47,833 nt of DNA, from assembly GCA_018401435.1 (NCBI GenBank), contig JAGYJW010000052.1, positions 1 through 47,833 on the forward strand. The letters run 5' to 3'. Both the position numbers and the translations under genes were made by a program. Origin of the DNA: Deltaproteobacteria bacterium. Lineage in GTDB: Bacteria > Myxococcota_A > UBA796 > UBA2385. The notes under the pieces were generated by a model that saw only the letters and a program-made list of their open reading frames with translations, was not told the DNA's origin and searched no databases. How positions within the stretch are numbered: position 1 is the first letter of the stretch; the number at the start of each line of letters is the position of its first letter. Positions 15,808-22,347 of the stretch are shown piece by piece.

Positions 15808-17769
15808 GTGCCGACTGCCGAGCTGCGGGTCTATGTGGGGCGAAGAGAGGGCGGCGTCCCCCCGACGGCGGGCGTGGGCCTCGATCTCTTCCAAGCCTCT
15901 CCCGTGGCCCAGGTCAGCATCGACCCCGCCGGGGCCATGCACGTGCTCAATGGCGCCCTCGCCCGCCTTCTGGGCGTCTCAGCCGACGAGGCCGAGGGCC
16001 GCCCCCTGCACCGCTACCTGTCCCGGGGCAGCTGGGACCGCTGGTTCGACCATGTCGCGCTGATCTTTGCAGGCGCCACCGATGCCAGCGTCGAGCTGGC
16101 CCTGCGCACCGGCGCCCAGCCGCGGCGCTGGGTGCGGGTCATCTCGGCCCCCCTGCCGTCGGCCGCCGGCGTGCCCCGCGCCTTGTGCACCGTGCTCGAC
16201 ATCAGCGCCGAGCGGGAGTCCTTCCGTCGTTTGCGTGCCTCTGAACAGAGCTTTCGCAGTCTGGTCGAACGCAGCCCCGAAGCCATCCTCATCCACAGCA
16301 ATGGCCTGATCCACTATGCCAACCCCGCAGCCGCCGCGCTGATCGGGGTGGAGGACCCCGAAGACCTGGTCGGAGACGAGGTGGCGAAGCTGGTGCTCAA
16401 AGAGGATCGGGCCCTCGCCCTGGAGCGCTGGCAGCTGGCCCAGTCCCGCGGGACCGCCCTGCCGCCCATCCAGCTGCGCATTCGCCGCTCGCCCCAGCCA
16501 GCCAGGGTCGAGTCCATCGATCTGGCGCTGATCTTTGACGGGCGGCCCGCCATCGTGACCATCGCGCGGGACCTCACCGAGCGCCTGGCCCTGCAAAGCC
16601 GGCTGGCGCGCACGGACCGCCTGAGCACCATGGGCGTGATGACGGCGGGGCTGGCCCACGAGATCAACAACCCGCTGATGTATATGCTCACCAATACGGA
16701 GCTGGTGCGGGAGGAGCTGACCGCGGCCCTGGGGCTCCTGGGCGATCTGGGGCCCGCTGCGGCGCCGCTTCAGGGCGCGCTGGCCGGCTGCCTCACCCTG
16801 CTGGCCGATGTGGAAGAGGGCGAGCAGCGCATCGCCCGCCTGGTGGGCGAGCTGCGCCGCTTCTCGCGGGTGGACGAGCGGGCCGAGCAGGTTGACCCCG
16901 GACGCGTGGTCCAGGCCGCCTTGCGGGTGGCGGAGCCCCACCTCAAGGACCGGGCCGAGCTGTGCCTGGACCTGGAGCCGGTGGAGAAGATCCGTGGAAA
17001 CGAGGGCCAGCTCTTCCAGGTCGCGTTGAACCTGCTGGTGAACGCCGCCCAAGCCATCCCCATCGAGGGCAGGACGCGGGGCCGGGTGCAGGTTCACCTG
17101 CGCATGGAGGCCGGGGCCGTGCGCCTGACGGTCCAAGACAACGGCGTGGGCATGAGCGCCGACGTGTTGGACCAGGTCTTCGACCCCTTCTTCACCACCA
17201 AGGCCCTGGGCGAAGGCACGGGGCTCGGGCTGAGCATCTGCGCGAGCATCGTGCGGGACCTGGGGGGGCGCCTGTGGGCCACCAGCAAGCCCGGCGAAGG
17301 CAGCCACTTCGAGCTGTTGCTGCCGGCCTGCCGAGAGCCGGCGCCCGTCACCCAGCGCCCGGCACAGAGCCTGGCTGCCGGCCCCCCGCGCCGCATCCTG
17401 GTGGTGGACGATGAGGCCGCCATCTGCAGCGGGCTGGCCCGGGCCCTGGGCGCCCGCCACCGCATAGACACGGCCCCCTCTGCAGAGGACGCCTTGCGCA
17501 TCCTTGGCGAAGATGGAGACTACGACCTCATTCTGTCGGATCTGATGATGGAGGGTGGCGACGGCATGTGGCTGCATGGGGCCATCGCCCAGGCCCATCC
17601 CCGCCTGCTGCCGCGCCTGGCCTTCATGACCGGCGGGCCGGCCTTGCCCCGCGCCCAGGCCTTCGCCCAGCACAGCCGAGCGGTCGTGCTTCAGAAGCCC
17701 CTCACCCGCGCCCAGATCGAGGCGCTGTTGCAGACCCTGCCCCCACGGCCCGATCAGGCCATCGTGTAG
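15808..17769 (+). CDS. Hybrid histidine kinase: PAS-PAS-HisKA-HATPase-receiver
   Basis: 653 residues, cytoplasmic (no transmembrane helix). Two PAS domains (about 25-135 and 147-255) precede the dimerisation/phosphoacceptor helix with H284 in GLAHEINNPL. The HATPase N-box lies near 403-415 (FQVALNLLVNAAQ), the G1 box is DNGVGMS and G2 is GTGLGLS (471-477). A C-terminal receiver domain (about 528-653) has the acidic pair DD at 534-535, phosphoacceptor D578 and the KP motif near 636. The GTG start has AGGGGTG 4 bases upstream. Signal and output are unknown; no response regulator with a DNA-binding domain is nearby. Its 3' end overlaps the convergent SDR gene by 16 bases. Confidence 0.9.
   Translation: MPTAELRVYVGRREGGVPPTAGVGLDLFQASPVAQVSIDPAGAMHVLNGALARLLGVSADEAEGRPLHRYLSRGSWDRWFDHVALIFAGATDASVELALRTGAQPRRWVRVISAPLPSAAGVPRALCTVLDISAERESFRRLRASEQSFRSLVERSPEAILIHSNGLIHYANPAAAALIGVEDPEDLVGDEVAKLVLKEDRALALERWQLAQSRGTALPPIQLRIRRSPQPARVESIDLALIFDGRPAIVTIARDLTERLALQSRLARTDRLSTMGVMTAGLAHEINNPLMYMLTNTELVREELTAALGLLGDLGPAAAPLQGALAGCLTLLADVEEGEQRIARLVGELRRFSRVDERAEQVDPGRVVQAALRVAEPHLKDRAELCLDLEPVEKIRGNEGQLFQVALNLLVNAAQAIPIEGRTRGRVQVHLRMEAGAVRLTVQDNGVGMSADVLDQVFDPFFTTKALGEGTGLGLSICASIVRDLGGRLWATSKPGEGSHFELLLPACREPAPVTQRPAQSLAAGPPRRILVVDDEAAICSGLARALGARHRIDTAPSAEDALRILGEDGDYDLILSDLMMEGGDGMWLHGAIAQAHPRLLPRLAFMTGGPALPRAQAFAQHSRAVVLQKPLTRAQIEALLQTLPPRPDQAIV
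17744..17766. terminator. Weak hairpin at the kinase/SDR convergent ends
   Basis: GGCC-CGATCA-GGCC, with a CAC/GTG outer pair interrupted by a small bulge. The loop contains the SDR stop codon (TCA at 17754-17756). Confidence 0.25.
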
Positions 17770-18518
17770 CCACCGTCCACATGGATGACCTGGCCGGTGA
17801 CAAAGCGGCTCTCGTCGCTGGCCAGCCACAGGGCCGCGCCGGCGACCTCGTCGGGGGCACCATAACGACCCAGCGCCGCCCGCTCGGTGTATCGGCGCAC
17901 CAGCTCGTCATTCTGAACCAACACCGAGCTGAAGCGGGTCTCCACCAGGCCCGGGGCGATGCAGTTGACCCGGATGGCCGCCGGGCCCAGCTCGACGGCC
18001 AGGGTGCGGGTCATGGAGATCAGGGCGGCCTTGGACATGCCGTAGATGCCCTGGAAAGGGGCGGCGCAGGTGCCAAAGATGCTGCTGATGTTGAGGAGCG
18101 ATCCGGGGCGGCCCTCGGCGTGCAGGCGCTGGGCGACCGCGCGCATGAGCGCGAAGGGACCCTTGACATTGACCTCGAAGGTCTTGTCCCAGGCTGCCCA
18201 CTCAAGCTCCATCATCGGCCCGAAATAGGGGTTTGTACCGGCATTGTTCACCAGGATATCCGGCGTGCCCAGCTGGGCGCAGACCGCGTCGATCAGGGCC
18301 GGCAGCTGCGCGACCTCGCCGACATGGGCGACGAAGGGCGTGGCGCTGCCGGGGTGCGCGGCGTTGATCCGGTCGGCCGCGGCCTCGATCCCCGGCGCCT
18401 TGCGCGAGACCAGGGCCACCTGCGCGCCTTCGCCGGCCATGGCCAGGGCGATGGCCTCGCCGATGCCCCGACTGGCCCCCGTCACCACCGCCACCCGACC
18501 CTGAAGACGACCCGCCAT
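17754..18518 (-). CDS. Short-chain dehydrogenase/reductase (classical SDR)
   Basis: 254 residues, the standard SDR length. TGASRGIG (13-20) binds NAD(P); NNAG is at 91-94; the catalytic tetrad is N117, S146, Y159 and K163 (YGMSK). C-terminal IAPGLVET and GQVIHVDGG are also family-typical. ATG 18518 was chosen because GGAGGA lies 5 bases upstream; the longer in-frame start adds 14 unlikely residues. The DHRS4/FabG-like pattern suggests reduction of a carbonyl or alcohol oxidation on a small lipid or acyl substrate; the substrate cannot be read from the sequence. It is monocistronic. Confidence 0.9.
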   Translation of the reverse strand: MAGRLQGRVAVVTGASRGIGEAIALAMAGEGAQVALVSRKAPGIEAAADRINAAHPGSATPFVAHVGEVAQLPALIDAVCAQLGTPDILVNNAGTNPYFGPMMELEWAAWDKTFEVNVKGPFALMRAVAQRLHAEGRPGSLLNISSIFGTCAAPFQGIYGMSKAALISMTRTLAVELGPAAIRVNCIAPGLVETRFSSVLVQNDELVRRYTERAALGRYGAPDEVAGAALWLASDESRFVTGQVIHVDGGYTMA

Positions 18519-18640
18519 TGCTTCCTCCACGCTGGGGCTGCGGCGTAACGCACCTGTCACACGGCGGGCCCCTCTCGGGGATGCGAGGCGCCGCGTTGCG
18601 GTGTATCAATGCCCCGCATCCCCCTTGCTGGAGCTTTTCC

Positions 18641-19393
18641 ATGCGCAACGCCCTCCTCCCCCTCGCCGCCCTCCTGACCGGCTGCACCGACCTCACCGGC
18701 ATCTGGCTCTTCCAGATCCCCTACCAGGAGTCCACCGCCGGCTGCGACACCTCCGTCGCCGAGAACTTCAGCGAGGGCTACGTCCCCGCCGAGGGCGAAG
18801 CCACCGTGGGCGAGTGGCTCTACACCGAAGACTACGAGGGCACGGACGCCATCGCCTTCGGCCAGATCGAGACCTACGGCAAGGACCAGGCCATCCTGGT
18901 GCTGGGCACCGCGGTCTACCCGGGCACCAAGGACGGCAAGTCCTGGATCTTCGAGTGGGTCAACGACGAGACCAGCCAGACCAAGGAAGAGCACTACCAG
19001 GGTGCCGCCGTGGACTACGGCTACCTGGCCGAAGAGACCTCGGTCTCCACCACCACCTACACCTTCGACATGGAAGGCAAGAAGCAGGCCACGGTGAAGG
19101 TCGAGTCCACCGGCACCTCCACCGTCCACTGGTTCGAGAGTGACGAGTGGCCCGACGAGGTCGCCGCCGAGATCGGCAGCAGCGGCCAGATCCCCAGCTC
19201 CAGCTACCTGGTCTACGACGACGCCGGCGACAGCTACTCGCAGTATAACGACTACGATGTCGACGACTGCCAGGGCAATGTCTGCGAGATCCTGGTCGAG
19301 ACCACCTGCAGCGACGACGGCGAGTTCATCGCCTACAAGACCGACTACAACGAAGAGGACTACTACGAGCACATGCAGGGCGCCGGCCAGTAG
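18641..19393 (+). CDS. Acidic lipoprotein of unknown function
   Basis: 250 residues. Signal peptide with lipobox LLTGC (Cys15), then an acidic, Tyr/Asp/Glu-rich mature protein with repeated beta-strand patterns (TTTYTFDMEGKKQ, STGTSTVHWFESDEW) and a C-terminal acidic tail. Four cysteines after the lipid Cys (such as DDCQGNVC and TTC) could form disulfides. ATG 18641 has GGAG 6 bases upstream. I recognise no family. It probably sits on the outer membrane or periplasmic face. Confidence 0.65.
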   Translation: MRNALLPLAALLTGCTDLTGIWLFQIPYQESTAGCDTSVAENFSEGYVPAEGEATVGEWLYTEDYEGTDAIAFGQIETYGKDQAILVLGTAVYPGTKDGKSWIFEWVNDETSQTKEEHYQGAAVDYGYLAEETSVSTTTYTFDMEGKKQATVKVESTGTSTVHWFESDEWPDEVAAEIGSSGQIPSSSYLVYDDAGDSYSQYNDYDVDDCQGNVCEILVETTCSDDGEFIAYKTDYNEEDYYEHMQGAGQ

Positions 19394-19412
19394 CCTCTGT
19401 CCGCATCGACCC

Positions 19413-19442
19413 GCCCGCCCCGGTCAGACCGCCGGGGCGGGC
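19413..19442. terminator. Strong bidirectional hairpin between convergent genes
   Basis: An 11-base perfect stem (19413-19423 with 19432-19442) and an 8-base loop. The stop codon of the minus-strand gene (TCA 19424-19426) is the first part of the loop. No T-run, but the stem is the most stable I found between genes. Confidence 0.55.
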
Positions 19443-20347
19443 CGCCGCGCCAGCCAGAGGGCCGCAGGCAGGGTCACCAGGGCCACCGCACCCAGCCACG
19501 CGCTGGTGGCACCCCAGAGGGGGCCCCAGGCCGGCAAGGTCAGGGCCACCAGCACCGCATAGGCCGAGACGCTGGCAGAGCCCAGCATCATGGGGCCCAC
19601 CGCGCCGGCTTGCACGGCCGTGCCCTGGCTGAGCCACAAGGACACCATCGTGGTGAGGAAGATGGCAGGGAAGGTCGCCGCCAGCCCTGCCGCCATCGGG
19701 CCGGCCACCTCGGCCAGCAGCACCGACAGGCCAATGGCCACCGCCGCCAGCAGCCCCCGGGCGAGCAGGGTCAAGGGCCCTACCCGGCGGCTGCCGCGGG
19801 GCGCGGGGCGGCTCTGACGGTTGGCCAGGGCGCCCACCACCCCCAAGGACAGGGTGAGGCTGAGGGCCAGCAGGCCCAGGGGCAGGCCCAGACCGGACAA
19901 GGCCGACAACAGGGCGCTTGAGCCCAGGGCTGCGGCCGCCCAGATGCAGAGCGAGCCGGCCAGCGTCATCGCCAGGGTCGCCCCCAGGCCGGCCTGGGGC
20001 AGGCGGGCAGGCAGCCAGCGCCAGCTCCACAAGAAGAGGGCGTTGACCAGCATGCCGGCCGGCACGACGAACATGGCCGCGCCAAAGGCGTCCGGGTTCG
20101 GGCTGAGCTGGGCGATGCCCAGGGAGGCTGGCACCACCGTCGTGGGCAGGGTGCTCAGCAATCCGCCGGTTTTGCCGCCCCAACGCTCAATCGCGACGGT
20201 TGCGCCAATTGCGACCGCCCCGGCAACGGCCGCAGAGAGCAGAACGGGTGCAGCGCCGACCATTTCATCGACTATCGCGTGCCGCGCGAGGGCGGGATCG
20301 ATCGCAGCCGATGTCCGTTCTGTCTTGTTTTGTCTGTTGCCGCCCAT
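19424..20347 (-). CDS. Multi-pass membrane protein built of two similar halves
   Basis: About 307 residues, or 279 if translation starts at ATG 20263 (neither start has a strong ribosome site). Roughly ten hydrophobic helices. The first half contains ERWGGKTGGLLSTLPTTVVPAS and the second half EVAGPMAAGLAATFPAIFLTTM: the same G-x-x-A-T/S-x-P-T segment twice, indicating a duplicated unit. The repeated segment resembles small DUF3147-like membrane proteins, but I am not certain of the family. It faces a divergent small membrane-protein gene. Function unknown. Confidence 0.6.
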   Translation of the reverse strand: MGGNRQNKTERTSAAIDPALARHAIVDEMVGAAPVLLSAAVAGAVAIGATVAIERWGGKTGGLLSTLPTTVVPASLGIAQLSPNPDAFGAAMFVVPAGMLVNALFLWSWRWLPARLPQAGLGATLAMTLAGSLCIWAAAALGSSALLSALSGLGLPLGLLALSLTLSLGVVGALANRQSRPAPRGSRRVGPLTLLARGLLAAVAIGLSVLLAEVAGPMAAGLAATFPAIFLTTMVSLWLSQGTAVQAGAVGPMMLGSASVSAYAVLVALTLPAWGPLWGATSAWLGAVALVTLPAALWLARRPAPAV

Positions 20348-20364
20348 GAATACAGGATTCTCGT

Positions 20365-20387
20365 CAAGGCCTTGTCGTCGGGCCTTG
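20365..20387. promoter_or_regulatory. Inverted repeat CAAGGCC-N9-GGCCTTG between divergent genes
   Basis: A perfect 7-base inverted repeat in the 141-base divergent intergenic region (between starts 20347 and 20489). It could be a repressor operator or a leader hairpin. Confidence 0.35.
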
Positions 20388-20488
20388 CAACGGTGATCTG
20401 CCGTGAGACAATCAATTCACAGAGCGGCGCTGATCGGAAACCCACCATCCGTCCATCCAGCCCCTGTGATGGCACCCAGGAGTCGCCC

Positions 20489-20746
20489 GTGAACCAGTCC
20501 CCTCCACCCACCTCCCAGCAGGCCAGCCGCCGCCAGGCCAGCGACCTGGGCCTCATCGGGCTCGGCGTCATCATGTTGATGCTGCCCATCCCCCTGCTGC
20601 TCGAAGGCAACGACATCAACCCGGCCAAGGTGATGGTCCTGGGCGCCCTGGTCATCCCGCCTGCCCTGGCCCTGCTCTACATCCAGCGCCGCAAGGGTCG
20701 CTCCGGGCTGGGAATCTCGGTCGCACAGGCCGAACGTCGGCGTTGA
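20489..20746 (+). CDS. Small two-helix membrane protein, paralogue of the next gene
   Basis: 85 residues. GTG 20489 follows AGGAG by 6 bases. A Pro/Gln-rich cytoplasmic start leads to two hydrophobic helices (about 20-38 and 47-65) separated by a short acidic loop, then a basic tail. The core SDLGLIGLGVIML...LPIPLL and IPPALALLYIQRR align with the downstream small gene at about one residue in three identical, including LPxPLL and PPA, so the pair arose by tandem duplication. No family recognised. It could be a membrane-stress or regulatory small protein. Confidence 0.55.
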   Translation: MNQSPPPTSQQASRRQASDLGLIGLGVIMLMLPIPLLLEGNDINPAKVMVLGALVIPPALALLYIQRRKGRSGLGISVAQAERRR

Positions 20747-20751
20747 AGGCC

Positions 20752-20767
20752 CGCCCCGAACGGGGCG
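20752..20767 (+). terminator. CGCCCCG-AA-CGGGGCG hairpin after the small membrane-protein gene
   Basis: A near-perfect palindrome starting 6 bases after the TGA. No T-run follows. Confidence 0.35.
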
Positions 20768-20937
20768 CCCCCCGCTTCGAGCGCGGGTTGTAAGGCGCAG
20801 ATAGCAGACTGCGACAAATGTTCTGGCCGGCTGATCCGTTCCCCCCGAGTGGGAAGCGACGACCGGCCCCGGTGGCCCGAATGCCGCTCCCCAAGCCCCT
20901 GGCGCCATGCGCGTCCAACATCTTGGTGGGAGCCACA

Positions 20938-21180
20938 TTGGCCAGCTCGAAGAACTCCGGAAGCCGATCCTCTGCCGACCTCCTGCTGGCAGGCATCGCC
21001 ATCGTGCTGCTCGCCTTGCCCATGCCCCTGCTCATCGCGACCGGCGAGCGGGCCATGGTGAAGGCGGCGGTCCTGGCCGCCATCCTGCTGCCGCCCGCGG
21101 CCATGCTGCTGTGGGCCCACCTGCGCCTGGGGCCCAAGCCCGACAGCCGGGTGGCCATTGTGACCGAGCGGCCCCGTTGA
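20938..21180 (+). CDS. Second small two-helix membrane protein (tandem paralogue)
   Basis: 80 residues from TTG 20938, chosen because GGGAG lies 5 bases upstream and because the homology with the first copy begins soon after. An ATG at 20818 would add a poor, Pro-rich N-terminus. Two hydrophobic helices (about 15-33 and 42-60) flank a short loop, and the C-terminus is basic. LALPMPLL and LPPAAMLLWAHLR match the first copy. Function unknown. Confidence 0.5.
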   Translation: MASSKNSGSRSSADLLLAGIAIVLLALPMPLLIATGERAMVKAAVLAAILLPPAAMLLWAHLRLGPKPDSRVAIVTERPR

Positions 21181-21216
21181 GCAACCGGCATCGGCGCAGC
21201 TTTCTGTCGGCGCGAC

Positions 21217-21247
21217 TTGATCCGGGCCTGCGATCGTCCGATAGGGC
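21217..21247 (+). promoter_or_regulatory. Promoter-like TTGATC-19-TAGGGC before the frame-broken gene at 21296
   Basis: Boxes at 21217-21222 and 21242-21247, 48 bases before the ATG. A GGCCGG/CCGGCC hairpin (21254-21273) lies in the leader. The spacer is long. Confidence 0.25.
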
Positions 21248-21295
21248 ACAAGGGGCCGGGCATGCGTCCGGCCACTGCCAGACTTTGGACGCGCC

Positions 21296-21972
21296 ATGAA
21301 GATCATCCCCGCAGTCATCGACCCCAGCATGCACCCGCAGGTGGATCGCGCCGGCCGGGTGCGCACCGCGCCGGCCAACTCCGAGGGCGCCCGCGCCGAA
21401 GGCGCCGCCCAGGTGTCGGTCAGCCCCTCGGCCCGGGCCGCCGCCGCCCTCGCCGCAGCAGGTCAGTACCGCCAGGCGGGTGCTGCCCAGGTGGTCGAAG
21501 AGATCGTGGGTTCGGGCGAACCCAACGCCGAGTTCGAGAGGCCGTCGTCGGCCTGCTCGTCGGCATGATGGACCGCAACGACGAGGCCCCCGCCGAGGCC
21601 GAGGTGCAGGCGGCCGAGGCCAAGGCCCGGGCCGAGGACCTCAGCCGCCGCGCAGCGGCCCAGCTGGAGGGCGAAAGCGCCGCCCCCGCAGAAGACGAGT
21701 CCGACCCGCCGATGGCCACCGCCTTGGACCTGGAACTGGACATCGGCTTCCGCGAGGCCAACCGCCCGTCCCGCAGCAGCGCCGCCCCGGCCGCCGCGGC
21801 CGAGCCCGACGCGGAGGCCAGCCCGACCGCCCGACCGCCGGTGAAACCGGGCCCGCCTGAGGCCCTCGCCGCTGCCCGCAGGCCGACCCTCTCCCCGGGG
21901 GTCGGCCTTGCTGCGTTCAGGCCCCCCGCCATCCGACAGCCCTCCTCGCCCCGGCCTCCGCCCCTGCCCTGA
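21296..21972 (+). CDS. Unknown Ala/Glu-rich protein, frame broken
   Basis: ATG 21296 opens a soluble protein (KIIPAVIDPSMHPQV...). The frame breaks near 21537: EFE then, one base off, AVVGLLVGMM and a helical Glu/Ala-rich segment. A missing G in TTCGAGAGGCC would restore EFEEAVVGLL. The tail is Pro-rich and the end is uncertain: a TGA in the third frame at 21858-21860 directly precedes a strong hairpin, so the real stop may be there rather than at 21972. The mention of an exposed acidic middle and Pro-rich tail is all that can be said; no family recognised. Confidence 0.4.
21881..21907 (+). terminator. Hairpin GGCCGACCC-N9-GGGTCGGCC
   Basis: A 9-base perfect stem with a 9-base loop. It follows an out-of-frame TGA at 21858-21860 and lies inside the nominal reading frame of the broken gene, supporting an earlier true gene end. 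Confidence 0.4.
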
Positions 21973-21991
21973 CGCGGACGAGGCCGGGGTC

Positions 21992-22018
21992 GATGATCGT
22001 CTTGACAAGCCGATCATC
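21992..22018. promoter_or_regulatory. 27-base palindrome upstream of nrdA
   Basis: GATGATCG (21992-21999) mirrors CGATCATC (22011-22018), and the centre CTTG-A-CAAG is itself a palindrome. Twelve of thirteen pairs match. It looks like a dimer operator; as RNA it would be a stable hairpin. Confidence 0.5.
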
Positions 22019-22114
22019 TGCGCACAGCCAGCCCCCGTTGGGTCCTGCGCCCGACCCCGATCGGCCGACGACGGGAGCTTCGATCGGCCCCCCCAAGAAA
22101 AAGAACGGCGTGAA

Positions 22115-22142
22115 TTCCGACCCTACGGGAGAGGATTCGGAA
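22115..22142. promoter_or_regulatory. Inverted repeat TTCCGA-N16-TCGGAA before the nrd promoter
   Basis: Arms at 22115-22120 and 22137-22142; inside lies CCC-TAC-GGG. It ends 17 bases before the -35 box, an activator- or repressor-like position. Confidence 0.35.
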
Positions 22143-22159
22143 CCGGTCAGAAGAAGGCT

Positions 22160-22188
22160 TTGACAGGCTTGGGGAGCGCCTGTAAAAC
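22160..22188 (+). promoter_or_regulatory. Sigma70-type promoter of nrdAB with operator-like repeat
   Basis: TTGACA (22160-22165, perfect -35), 17-base spacer, TAAAAC (22183-22188). ACAGGC (22163-22168) and GCCTGT (22178-22183) form an inverted repeat that fills the spacer, as a repressor site would. Transcription would start near 22195. Confidence 0.6.
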
Positions 22189-22194
22189 CTTGGG

Positions 22195-22247
22195 GTGCCG
22201 TCGACGACGACCACCGGCTGGTCGCAAAAACCACGAAGCGTCGGCAC
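22195..22247 (+). ncRNA. Predicted structured 5' leader of nrdA
   Basis: GTGCCG (22195-22200) can pair with CGGCAC (22242-22247), enclosing CGACC/GGTCG (22208-22212 with 22220-22224). This nested hairpin would form at the very 5' end of the mRNA. No cobalamin-riboswitch boxes are visible. It may only stabilise the message. Confidence 0.3.
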
Positions 22248-22347
22248 ACCCCGCCCCAATGTGGCAGGCCCATCGGCCCCCCCTCGCCACGTGCCGTCCC
22301 GTCCCCCTTCCGCCCGTCGATTCCCACCCCCCGACCCGAAGTTCACC

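Larger units (their letters stand above)
21973..22347 (+). promoter_or_regulatory. 375-base nrd control region without a gene
   Basis: No coding frame is convincing here. It holds a 27-base near-perfect palindrome (21992-22018), an inverted repeat (22115-22142), a sigma70-like promoter with an internal inverted repeat (22160-22188) and a leader of about 150 bases with a predicted 5' hairpin. The last 60 bases are C/T-rich. Confidence 0.6.

Noticed and set aside
22189..22347. Cobalamin riboswitch before nrdA
   Set aside because: Known before some class Ia nrd operons, but I see no B12-box or conserved core, only a simple nested hairpin.
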